From: Tritrichomonas musculus
Taxonomy: Eukaryota > Parabasalia > Tritrichomonadida > Tritrichomonadidae
DNA length: 64,000 nucleotides
Assembly: GCA_039105265.1 (NCBI GenBank)
Contig: JAPFFF010000006.1
Location: forward strand, 3,782,001 to 3,846,000
Reading direction: 5' to 3'
Made by a program: the position numbers and the translations under genes. Within the stretch, counting starts at the first letter, position 1. Every line of letters starts with the position of its first letter. Below the pieces are notes generated by a model. That model ran no database searches, was not told the DNA's origin, and worked only from the letters and a program-made list of their open reading frames with translations. Positions 29,643 to 38,735 of this stretch are shown piece after piece.

Positions 29643-32270
29643 ATGCCGATTTTAGATCCGTCTTTGCAATGCTCACTTCTCACTAATTATGCCAAAAATG
29701 CAAACGAAACCAAAAATGGCATTCGTTTTTTTATAAAATATTTATTAGATGCATCAAGATGTTCAAATCAAAATGAATCAAATATTGAAACATCTATTCT
29801 TTTTAAAAAAGATTTAAAAAAGAGCATATCATTTATTAATGAAGAATTTGGCAGTAATTTTACCTTAGAGAAAGATTTCAATAATCAAAATATTATTAAT
29901 TGTTACCAATATTTATATGATAATTCGCTTTTGTATTTACGAAATAAAAAAAACCTCAATTTAAAAGGAAATTACCAAATTTATAATGATAAATTTCGAA
30001 CAAAATTTTTTCAGCCAGAAGTTTTCTATCCCAAATTGCACGCATGGTTCTTTTCTGATACACCTATAGCTGTTTTATGTATAAACTCTGATGAATTTGA
30101 AAAAGATATGAACCTTATAAAAATATTCAATATAATCAAGCTTGAAGTTGATTTAATGGCAGCAGCAGGCTTAACTCTTGTTTTTTGTGCCAATATATCT
30201 ACAGATACAATTCCATTTATTTTCGAAATGATATATGATAACCAATTTTCAGAAATACACTTCAATTTTTTCAATAAGGACGATTCTTCATGTGCAAATA
30301 ATGATGAATTAATATCAGAAATATATTCACGTCTTATGAAATTAAGCAGTTATGTTTATATATATTCACAATTTGTATTTTTAAAAAATATTGATGATTT
30401 TCCTCGAGTGAATGCATTTATATTGGTAAAACCTCCACAAGAATCTTTTTCTGAAATTTCAATAAGCCAATCGCAACCTTTTGATTATTTTCGTTCAGGA
30501 TTCAGACTTCGAATTTTACGAATAAGAGTTGCAAACATTCCGATTTACAATACAAATAATTGTTATACATCACTAGCGCCATATGAAATAGCAGATTTCA
30601 ACATTGTATATATTAGAGTATCTGATTTTTTACATTGGAAACGAGATCGAATTAAAATTTTGTACGTCAAAGAAAATGAGAAGTATCAACATATTGAAAA
30701 ATATGTAGATTTCAATGATGTTCATAATATTAATCCTAGTTTGTTTGTTAAAGATACTTTCTTGCTTGCAGATGTTAAAGAAAAAGAATACAAAAAAATT
30801 GAACGGATTCAAAAGCATATCAATAAAAAAGTTAAAAAGAAAGAATCGAGTAACTTTAAAAAGCAACTTAATTTGGCTTTTAATGATAAAGCAAAAATAA
30901 CAAAAAATATTGAATATGTTGGATATGCATATTCTTACTTCATTAAAAATAAAGTTGATGATTTTGCTATTCATAAATCACAAATTTATTCAGCTTATCA
31001 GGCATGCAAAAGCTTTATATCGAAACAAAAAATGATGATAAAAAATATTGAATTAGAAAAAAAGCAAGAAAAGAAAGAAATAGAAGAATTAAATATGGAA
31101 GAAGAGAAGGAGAAAGAAGGAGAAAAAGATCAAGATGAATTAGTCAAACTAAGAAAAAATATTGAAAAAAAAGTTTCTGATGAATTGATGAAAAAGCAAG
31201 GAAAACTGAAAAATGAAGATGAAATAGAAAAAGAAAAAGAGAAACCTGAAGATACAGAAAAATCTGATGATGATGATAATCCAAATGAAGATGCCACCAC
31301 AGATGATCAAAATAAACAAGAAGAAACAATACGAATTAAGCGAAAAGGTGTTGTTTATCAAATTGAAACAGGAGAAGGCAAATCATGCATTATTTGCTTA
31401 ATTGCTGCCGTTCTCGCATTGATGAAAAAAACTGTTCATATAGCATCTTCTAATATTAAACTTGCTAATAGAGATTATATGAATTCTTTTGAATTCTTCA
31501 AACAACTTGGCTTGAAATCAGCCGTTCTTCTTCATCAAAATGAACTCCCTTACAATTCAGAATTATTAAGTCAAAACAAAAAAACAAATTCAAACCCTGA
31601 TCAAGATGATGACGAAGATGATGAACAGTATATTAAATTTCAAAATAGCATAAAGAACTTTGATTTTACGAAATTTGATATTAAGAATGTCTTCAAAGGT
31701 AACATGGATGAATATATTGAAGCAAACACTCAAGATAATAATTCAGCTATTAAAAATTTATATACAGAAGAATTTTATAAAGATGAACTTTTTAAAAATT
31801 CATCGAAAATGAATTTTTCTGTTTGCGGAGTTTCCGATGACAACAAAATTACAAAAGGAAAAGCAAATGTTATTTTTTCAACTTTTGTTAATTTTGAATG
31901 TTTTTATTTAAAAATGATGGAAATGTGTCCCGGCTATGTAAAAGAATACTTTGCAAATTGCTGCTTATTGATTGATGAAGCAGATTCAATTCTCATTGAT
32001 GAAATAACAAATGGCACAATTATTTCACGTGATGTTAAATCAAACATAAACGAAATATTGAAATTTGTTTATGAACAAGAAAGAAATAACAAAGATGTCC
32101 ATGCAACATATCAGAAAATAAAAGAGCTATGGCCAAAATGTTGCGATATTACTGAAAATCATGTTAAAAGAATGTATGATGATATAAAATTGGTTCACAC
32201 TGATGAATTTTCTGATGGTAAAAAATACTCAATTGAACCAATTTCAACAAAAAAGAGAAGCCTAATATAA
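29643..32270 (+). CDS. SecA-like ATPase, N-terminal part (nucleotide-binding domain 1), ended by an in-frame TAA
   Basis: From the ATG at 29643 this part has about 570 residues of unrecognised sequence ending in a highly charged coiled coil, then a SecA-type DEAD domain. Walker A is VVYQIETGEGKSCIICLIAA (about 570), matching the SecA EMKTGEGKT motif, and Walker B is CCLLIDEADSILIDE (about 775), matching the SecA VDEVDSILIDE motif. SecA is the bacterial and plastid motor that drives preproteins through SecY. Here the domain is embedded in a large eukaryotic protein with no transit peptide that I can see. TAA at 32268-32270 ends this part, but the next sequence in the same frame continues the protein, so the two parts probably form one gene of about 2005 codons. 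This start was chosen over the upstream non-ATG frame because the upstream part is minisatellite. Confidence 0.82.
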   Translation: MPILDPSLQCSLLTNYAKNANETKNGIRFFIKYLLDASRCSNQNESNIETSILFKKDLKKSISFINEEFGSNFTLEKDFNNQNIINCYQYLYDNSLLYLRNKKNLNLKGNYQIYNDKFRTKFFQPEVFYPKLHAWFFSDTPIAVLCINSDEFEKDMNLIKIFNIIKLEVDLMAAAGLTLVFCANISTDTIPFIFEMIYDNQFSEIHFNFFNKDDSSCANNDELISEIYSRLMKLSSYVYIYSQFVFLKNIDDFPRVNAFILVKPPQESFSEISISQSQPFDYFRSGFRLRILRIRVANIPIYNTNNCYTSLAPYEIADFNIVYIRVSDFLHWKRDRIKILYVKENEKYQHIEKYVDFNDVHNINPSLFVKDTFLLADVKEKEYKKIERIQKHINKKVKKKESSNFKKQLNLAFNDKAKITKNIEYVGYAYSYFIKNKVDDFAIHKSQIYSAYQACKSFISKQKMMIKNIELEKKQEKKEIEELNMEEEKEKEGEKDQDELVKLRKNIEKKVSDELMKKQGKLKNEDEIEKEKEKPEDTEKSDDDDNPNEDATTDDQNKQEETIRIKRKGVVYQIETGEGKSCIICLIAAVLALMKKTVHIASSNIKLANRDYMNSFEFFKQLGLKSAVLLHQNELPYNSELLSQNKKTNSNPDQDDDEDDEQYIKFQNSIKNFDFTKFDIKNVFKGNMDEYIEANTQDNNSAIKNLYTEEFYKDELFKNSSKMNFSVCGVSDDNKITKGKANVIFSTFVNFECFYLKMMEMCPGYVKEYFANCCLLIDEADSILIDEITNGTIISRDVKSNINEILKFVYEQERNNKDVHATYQKIKELWPKCCDITENHVKRMYDDIKLVHTDEFSDGKKYSIEPISTKKRSLI

Positions 32271-35200
32271 AGATTAAAGAAAAAATTAGTCCAGAAAATA
32301 TCAAAACTAATAAAGAAAAGAAAAAAAGAGATCGAAGCAAAAGAAGAAGAGGAAGAAGAAGATGATAATGAAGTTGCTGAAGGTATTGAAGATGATAATG
32401 ATGATGACAATGGTCCTATAGAAGTATATCATCACATTGTTCCCTTTGATTATGATCATAAAGGAATTTTGGAACCAAACAAAGAATTCAATGGTTTCAT
32501 TCAACAATTTATTGCCATTAAAGAAAGTAAAACAAATAAAGACAAAAAGAACATAATCCTCAAAGATATGTCAATGAGTTATTTGTATGTTTCCCATCCA
32601 ATTTTCGTTAATATGTATAGTAATGTTTGTGGTTTTACTGGAACAGTTGGTGATGAAAATGACATCTCTATTTACCATAATGAATATAATATGGAGCACA
32701 AGAAACTTCCAAGATATAAACCTAGTCTTAGATTTATGTTACCAATGATTCTATGTAAAGATAAAAATGAAAGAAATAATATTATTATTTCTGAAGTTCT
32801 AGCTTTTCATCGTGAAAGAAACCCAATTCTCGTAATTTTCCAAGATTTAAAAGAAATAGATGAAGTAAAATATAGACTTTATTGCCATAAAATCCATAAA
32901 ATTACTATATTTGATGGAAAAGATGAGCAAATTTCACCTGATGATACTGCTGGTCAAGCTAATGCTATTTCTTTAGGTACTAATTTTTGTGGAAGAGGTG
33001 CAAATATCATTCAAAAGTCAGATAAACCTTTGCATGTCATTGTTGCTTATTATTCTAAATCGCGTGTTATGAATCAAGCTTTTGGAAGAACCGCAAGACA
33101 AGGTAAAAAAGGAAGTTGTCGTGTGATTTGTCTTGCAAGTCAATATTATGATAGCATAAATGATAATAACAATGAAAACTGTTCATATAAAGCAATTGCG
33201 AAGGATTTTGATATAAAAAATGATGAACAAAATAAATTTATTAAAAGATTCAAGCTTCAACGACCTTGGATATTTTCAGGTGATATTAAAAAGCAGACAT
33301 TAGACGATAATGATCTGAGATATTTAAGAAGAACACAAATTAATGTGAATCGAATTATTGCATATAATTTTGAATTCCCAATATGTATGTCATATGAAAC
33401 ATTTTTGGATATTCAAGCACAAAAAATCTTTTCTATTTTTAATTGTCCAAATAGTAAATATACGTGGATTTTATTTCAACGTTATGTACGAGAAATGATC
33501 CTTGAATCATGGTCATTAATGATGGATGAAGTTGATCATAGTGGTGTTGAAATAGGCACAGAAGAATATCAAAATGAACTTCAAAAAGGAATTGTTAATT
33601 TGTGCAAAAAACTTGATTATTATTTGCCAGAATCTAAAGCAAAAGGTATTGTCCCTACATTTATGCACATTTTTAAGAGAGTTGTTAACATTCATCAAGA
33701 TGATACGATGAAGCAATTTGAAGGCATGATTAGATCAAAAATGTTTAAATTTGCAGATAAAAAATCTCTTTTACTAAGTTCGAGAGAAGTTATGCATTTT
33801 TGTTCATTGAATTTGGGTTTTAGACCATATTCATTGTTAACCAAATCAGGTGCTAGGATTAATTCAAGAAGAACTGATATTGAATATATAATTGATCCCG
33901 AGTTAAAATATCAAAGGCAACTTCCTGAAAATAAGTTTTCTTGGTTGAGCATTACTGAAAGAATTGATAAACTTTTTAATAAGATTTGTCAAAAAATAAA
34001 TGAATTCCTTGGTGAGTTATTCTTCCTAAAATTCTTTTTGAGAAGAACTTTGGCAGGCTGTGAATTTGGAATTTGTATTGATTTTCGATTTTATTTTCTA
34101 GGGAAAAAACATTCTAGCGAAGAAAAAAACATTTTGATTGATACAGAACCTTTGCTAGTTTTTACAATCAATGTAAGAAGTTTAATGCCTGTTCTTGCTG
34201 GAATTCTTTTAATAGTACTTGTATATGCAATTAGTATTTCTGGAAAAATCGCCGAATGGATTTCAGAATTTCCATTGAAATTTACTGGAGAATTTATAAA
34301 GAAAGGAATGATAAAAATAATTTGCAATATGGCTCCAGAGTTAATTGGTAATTTTTTAGATAAAACAATTGATTTTTTAAAAAATTTGTTGGATAAACAA
34401 ATTGATAAACTGAAAAAATTCAATGAAAATGCAGCAGCGATCATTGACATAATTTCATCAATTTTCTGCTTTGATAATAAAACTGTTGATGACAAAATTG
34501 GTGACATATTGGGTGATTTGGGTAATATTAGAATTAATTTAGGAATTTTTGAAAAAAAGATGATTGATGCAATTCCTTTATTTAAAATAGGTCTTCTTTT
34601 ACTCTTCTGTTTAGGTACTTTTATGATGAATTTCTACAATCATAGAAAAGAAATTAAATATATACAGAAAGTTGCAAAAGATTTAGATTCTAAATACAAT
34701 GACGAAAGTGTTGTAAATAAATTATCTGCCAAAAATAAAAGTAAAATTAAAATTGAAGGTAATTTGAAAAATTCTTCTGAAGAGAATTATAAAATTGTAA
34801 CTTCTCCTTTTATTGATTCTTATTTATTTATAATGCACAAAACCGATTTATCTGAATTTCAAGTATCATCGACTGAGTTTGGCCAAGATTCTGAGTTTAA
34901 ATTAAATAGAGATAAAACTAAATATCCAAAAATTTTAGCCAGAATACAAGAATCAACAAAAAAGAAATGCTTCCTTTTGAAATTTGATGAAAATGATGAT
35001 AGATTTATGAAAAATGTAATTTTCCATGCTACAAATCATCCTGCGATTTCTGAATTTCTTGGCTATGCATATAACAAAAATCAGAATTATATTTATATTG
35101 AAAGAAAAGGTAGCAAATTTTTAGATGAAGAAATTTATAATAATTCATTGAATGAAACTTCTAAATTAATTATTTCATATGGGATTGCTCAGGCAATGAA

Positions 35201-35660
35201 TTTCCTCCATAAAAATAATATAATTTTATTGTCTTTAATTCCTTCAAATATTGCTTTGTCAGATGAATATCATCCTTATATATTAGATTTTTGTTATGCT
35301 ACACTTGCTGATAAAAAACCTTCATCATCAGCTTTAGACGATATTAAAGAAAAACAATATTTTCCTCCTGAATATTTGTTAAGTCAAAATTGGTGTACAA
35401 AGTCTTTTGACGTTTTTTCATATGGTATTTTAATGTATAATTTGTTTCATGAGAAAAAAATAGATAAAAATATTCAATCTGAAGAACGTCCAAAATTGGC
35501 TTATAATCTTAGTTCAGAAATGTTCTCTATAATTAGACAATGTTGGAAACAAAAACCTGAAGAAAGAATAACTTTTGATCAAATTTGTAAAGAACTTGAA
35601 TCAATTAAAGTCGGTCATAAAGAACCTCTTTTAGACAATTACAAAAAGGAATTTATCTAG
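32271..35660 (+). CDS. SecA-like ATPase, second motor domain plus two membrane segments and a C-terminal pseudokinase
   Basis: This is the same frame as the preceding part, open from just after the TAA. A basic-then-acidic linker is followed by SecA motor domain 2: GFTGTVGDEND (compare GMTGTA), SLGTNFCGRGANI (GRGTDI), and NQAFGRTARQGKKGSCRVIC (NQLRGRSGRQGDxGS). Then come helical sequence, two predicted membrane helices (LAGILLIVLVYAISI near 34200 and KIGLLLLFCLGTFMMNF near 34600), and a kinase-like domain (about 34830-35640). That kinase lacks the catalytic HRD (it reads LLSLIPSNIAL) and has DFC for DFG, so it is a pseudokinase; DVFSYGILMYNLF and QCWKQKPEERITFDQI identify the fold. The first in-frame ATG after the stop is inside the motor domain (near 32568), so independent translation of a full second half is unlikely. 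Confidence 0.82.
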   Translation, partial: RLKKKLVQKISKLIKKRKKEIEAKEEEEEEDDNEVAEGIEDDNDDDNGPIEVYHHIVPFDYDHKGILEPNKEFNGFIQQFIAIKESKTNKDKKNIILKDMSMSYLYVSHPIFVNMYSNVCGFTGTVGDENDISIYHNEYNMEHKKLPRYKPSLRFMLPMILCKDKNERNNIIISEVLAFHRERNPILVIFQDLKEIDEVKYRLYCHKIHKITIFDGKDEQISPDDTAGQANAISLGTNFCGRGANIIQKSDKPLHVIVAYYSKSRVMNQAFGRTARQGKKGSCRVICLASQYYDSINDNNNENCSYKAIAKDFDIKNDEQNKFIKRFKLQRPWIFSGDIKKQTLDDNDLRYLRRTQINVNRIIAYNFEFPICMSYETFLDIQAQKIFSIFNCPNSKYTWILFQRYVREMILESWSLMMDEVDHSGVEIGTEEYQNELQKGIVNLCKKLDYYLPESKAKGIVPTFMHIFKRVVNIHQDDTMKQFEGMIRSKMFKFADKKSLLLSSREVMHFCSLNLGFRPYSLLTKSGARINSRRTDIEYIIDPELKYQRQLPENKFSWLSITERIDKLFNKICQKINEFLGELFFLKFFLRRTLAGCEFGICIDFRFYFLGKKHSSEEKNILIDTEPLLVFTINVRSLMPVLAGILLIVLVYAISISGKIAEWISEFPLKFTGEFIKKGMIKIICNMAPELIGNFLDKTIDFLKNLLDKQIDKLKKFNENAAAIIDIISSIFCFDNKTVDDKIGDILGDLGNIRINLGIFEKKMIDAIPLFKIGLLLLFCLGTFMMNFYNHRKEIKYIQKVAKDLDSKYNDESVVNKLSAKNKSKIKIEGNLKNSSEENYKIVTSPFIDSYLFIMHKTDLSEFQVSSTEFGQDSEFKLNRDKTKYPKILARIQESTKKKCFLLKFDENDDRFMKNVIFHATNHPAISEFLGYAYNKNQNYIYIERKGSKFLDEEIYNNSLNETSKLIISYGIAQAMNFLHKNNIILLSLIPSNIALSDEYHPYILDFCYATLADKKPSSSALDDIKEKQYFPPEYLLSQNWCTKSFDVFSYGILMYNLFHEKKIDKNIQSEERPKLAYNLSSEMFSIIRQCWKQKPEERITFDQICKELESIKVGHKEPLLDNYKKEFI

Positions 35661-36670
35661 AGTTTACATCTCAAAATTAAAGTCTCAATAAATTAATAAT
35701 TTTTCTTAGTTTTTATTAATTGAAAATATTGAATGTATAGAGCTAAGAATTCCAAAAATGATTTTTTGATTTGAATGAATACAATCCAATATTGATGAGG
35801 GAAAATGATGCTAATAAATTATCAAAAAAGACGTTTAATAACTTCTTAGAAAAAAATATGTTATTGATACAACAATCATATATTTATAACCATAAATTAG
35901 TATTTGTAACAAAAAATAGTATATGTCACAAAATTTTTTTATCTATAACAAAATTTTGAATGTGTTACAAAAAATTTGTATATGATACTGGCTTGTGAAA
36001 AGAGCGCTGGTAGGAGCTAGTAGCCCTATGTTCTATTGCTCGAACAAATGCACCTGGCAAAAAACTTAAGGAAAAAAAAAAAAAAAAAAATACATTTTTT
36101 TGAATCTCTCTAATTTAAATTCAATATTCTTTATATAATATATCCAATGTCTAATTAATATTAAGTGATTAATCAATGTTTGTATATTCGTTATTCAAAT
36201 TAATTATGGATATGTTCATTTCAGAGTTTTTTGATTCAAGCTTATTATGAATAAACTGATATTAATTATTTTTGATTTTAAAATATTGTATAATAAACTT
36301 TTCTTATATCTTTTCTTGTTGTGAAGATTCTTCAAAAGATTGACATTTTTTTCTTCAAATTCAATTCGATATGAGCCAATTTTTGAAACTAATATTAATA
36401 TATAAATACTTGAACATTACTTTATTATGCTGTTCCAGTTATTTTAAATACCACATATAAAATCAAAATGTAAATATGATTATTCATGAATCAAAATGAT
36501 CAATTTTTGACTTTAACTGTTATCATCAACTCTTGAATAAACTTTTTTTTATTCATAATAATATTTGCTATTAATAAATTCAGTAAAAATGTATATAAAA
36601 ATAATATTCAATATTAAGATGTTATTTGGTCCGATCGAATATCGTCAGAAAATAAATAATTTTTTTTTAA
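35661..36670. other. Intergenic region with a repeated ACAAAA tract and a GC-rich island
   Basis: AT-rich spacer. At about 35905-35975 variants of TAACAAAATTTT/GTTACAAAAA recur four times. A GC-rich island at 35988-36071 followed by poly(A) is listed separately. The remainder to 36670 is AT-rich with no coding sequence; the small frames at 35771-35959 and 36565-36771 look accidental. Confidence 0.45.
35988..36090 (+). other. GC-rich island with a 19-nt poly(A) tail, possible retroposed RNA copy
   Basis: About 84 bp of mixed, GC-richer sequence (GAGCGCTGGTAGGAGCTAG..., CTATTGCTCGAACAAATG...) is followed closely by an uninterrupted run of 19 A. It interrupts very AT-rich DNA. TGGTAGGAGCT and GCTCGAACA are loosely like tRNA-type A and B boxes at a plausible spacing, but the cloverleaf does not fold well. 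A SINE-like or retroposed small-RNA copy is one explanation. No target duplication is evident. Confidence 0.3.
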
Positions 36671-37681
36671 ATGGCGGATTTTCGTGTTTATACTGTTATG
36701 TTTACTGGATTTTTTATCATGACACTTTTCTCATTATTTCTTGTGCTAATAGAACCCAAACCAGACAATGATTTCCCAGTCAAACCTCCTCGTCATCCAC
36801 GAGCCTATATTATCGGTATTGATGGAATAGGCAATCTTCCCAAAACCGTTGAAACGCCTGGAATACATCGAGTTATTTACAAAGGCATCTATACTTTTGA
36901 AGCCAAAACGGTTCATCCGTCACTTTCCGTTGAAAGTTGGACATCACTTCTTCACGGCGTCGAACCAGCGAAGCACAAAATGTACACGAAATTCGAGATA
37001 GAAGACAACAAGCCCAAATTCAAAGAGCCAAAGAATTCCTTCCCACTTACATCCGAATATCCGTCAATATATCGACTAATACACGAGAATCACAAAGATG
37101 CGAAAATGGCCTGTTTTTCGAATTGGGAATTCATTCCGAAATACATAATTGAAGACAACATAAGCGTGTACAAATACTACAACAAATCCGAAGAACTACT
37201 TGTGGAAGCGTTTGAAAAATACATGGAATCAAACGATCCATGGCTCGTGTTTTTCCAGCTCGACGATACAGACGAAGCTGGACATAAATATGGGTTCTTT
37301 TCAGACGAGCAGAAGAAACAACTGGTGAAAACAGATTCGGCTGTGAGTAAGATTATCGATATAATTGAGAAATACGATAGAAATGATGAAGATTTGATCA
37401 TCATTCAAACTGATCACGGAGGAGGTGGTGACTACTTCGCTGAAAACAAGATGGAAAAACCTTCCTTCATATGCGAAAAGTGCATGCACGGTTCAAAAGA
37501 TCCTAAGGATATGACGATTTTTTGGACAGCAAGAGGAAAAACAATTTGTAAGTTTAAACGAATAGAGCAGGACGTCTCCATTCGAGATACAGCAAAGTTT
37601 GTTGCAATTTATTTGGGACTTCTGATTCCAGATAATTGGGATGGATATGATTTGTTGTATCCTGAAAATCAGTGCGATTAA
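36671..37681 (+). CDS. Membrane-anchored type I phosphodiesterase / nucleotide pyrophosphatase-like protein
   Basis: This 336-aa protein belongs to the alkaline phosphatase superfamily. An N-terminal hydrophobic segment (about 8-28, VMFTGFFIMTLFSLFLVLI) should act as a signal anchor and place the enzyme outside the cell or in the lumen. The metal-binding and catalytic landmarks are visible: IIGIDGIG (about 49), the nucleophile region HPSLSVESWTSLLHG (Ser or Thr nucleophile), DDTDEAGHKYGF, and IQTDHGGGGD. Family members hydrolyse phosphodiester or pyrophosphate bonds in nucleotides, lipids or glycans; the substrate here is unknown. It is short for an ecto-nucleotide pyrophosphatase and lacks extra domains. 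Its codons are visibly richer in C and G than those of the neighbouring repeat genes. A 20-odd-nt A tract follows the stop. Confidence 0.82.
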   Translation: MADFRVYTVMFTGFFIMTLFSLFLVLIEPKPDNDFPVKPPRHPRAYIIGIDGIGNLPKTVETPGIHRVIYKGIYTFEAKTVHPSLSVESWTSLLHGVEPAKHKMYTKFEIEDNKPKFKEPKNSFPLTSEYPSIYRLIHENHKDAKMACFSNWEFIPKYIIEDNISVYKYYNKSEELLVEAFEKYMESNDPWLVFFQLDDTDEAGHKYGFFSDEQKKQLVKTDSAVSKIIDIIEKYDRNDEDLIIIQTDHGGGGDYFAENKMEKPSFICEKCMHGSKDPKDMTIFWTARGKTICKFKRIEQDVSIRDTAKFVAIYLGLLIPDNWDGYDLLYPENQCD

Positions 37682-37771
37682 ATTAAAAAAAAAAAAAAAA
37701 AAAAAATATTTTTAAATATTTTTTTTCAAAAAGTTGAAATGACATTATATTTGAAAGTATTTTTTTTTTAA

Positions 37772-38224
37772 TATTTTTTAGATACTCCAAATGTAAAAAT
37801 TACAGTAATTGTGTCATCAGTTTGGAAAGGAGCCCAATATAATCCAAAATGGTTATTCAACGGTAAATTAGCAACTTCTAATCAGCAAGGTTGGGCATCT
37901 GGTAAAGGATTGCCATCATATATCGAGATCCATTTTGATAATCCTGTTTCTGCAAATTACTTAACAATCACAGCAAGAACCAACTCTAAAGAACATCCCA
38001 CATCATTTGAGATCTATGGTGGGCAAGATTCTTCCAATTTTAATAAATTAGGCGAGTATGCCAATTTAACATGGCAAACATCACAAGAGAAAGGATTTTT
38101 CTTCATCAACGATGTAGCTTATAAAGTATATAAAATAAAAATTTTGACTGTGTCTGGTTCTCCCCATCCTTGCGTGTCGTTCACAAAACTCAATCTTGGG
38201 AAAATTGATGTCAATCCTTATTGA
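37772..38224 (+). pseudogene. Orphan F5/8 type C (discoidin-like) domain without a start codon
   Basis: The frame is open from 37772 to 38224 and encodes a nearly complete galactose-binding-like F5/8 type C domain (VSSVWKGAQYNPKWLFNGKL, YIEIHFDNPVSANYLTITAR, TSFEIYGGQDSSNFNKLGEY, YKIKIL). No ATG lies in frame upstream of the domain; an in-frame TAA is at 37769-37771. The usual partner domain seen before F5/8 domains in trichomonads is absent. It is most simply a 5'-truncated gene copy. A spliced gene is conceivable because a T-rich stretch ending in TTTTAG precedes the domain, but no trichomonad intron motif is evident. Confidence 0.6.
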
Positions 38225-38735
38225 GAATTCTCAATAAAAAAATATTTTTTTATCTATTGTTATTTCTTTCAATTATTGGCAATTTGTAAAAGTATTTTTA
38301 CAAATATAACTAACAGAATAAAGAACGATTAGAGAATTTTTCTTTCAATGACTCTATATTTGAGACAATGAGATTGACAGAAAGAAGTAACATTCAAGCA
38401 GCGGGTCATAAGTTGATATGAGATTTAAATCATATACCTACATTTGGTGTATGTGCTGTTTTGGTATTCAAATTGTTTAGATGTTTAAATAAAAAGCAGA
38501 TTTGATTATCTTCATTTACTTTATTTTATTATTTGACGTTTGTAATTTAGAGAGATAGAAAACTTCTTGATTTTGTTCAAAAAAATATATATTTACTTGT
38601 CTTTTGAGTTTTCCCTTGATTTTATTTGATTATAATTTTTTCTGGGACAATTTGGCCTAATAAAAATTTAATAGACGTTTTGACTCTGAAAAAGTTTTCT
38701 TTTTAATTTCACAAAAAAAGCAGCATCAAATATTT
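38225..38735. other. Intergenic region
   Basis: AT-rich spacer with a short imperfect hairpin (CATATACC ... GGTGTATG, about 38434-38457) and a GATTTAAATC palindrome nearby. TTTCACAAAA lies about 25 nt before the ATG of the next gene. No coding sequence is seen. Confidence 0.4.

Noticed and set aside
32268-32340. Frameshift in the A-rich linker of the SecA-like gene
   Set aside because: Counting codons shows both halves are in the same frame; a single TAA is the only interruption.
29643-35660. Bacterial contamination as the source of the SecA-like gene
   Set aside because: The same frame continues into a trichomonad-type kinase fold, and the composition and neighbours are those of the host.
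35988-36071. A tRNA gene
   Set aside because: The A- and B-box matches are weak and no acceptor or anticodon stem can be formed convincingly.
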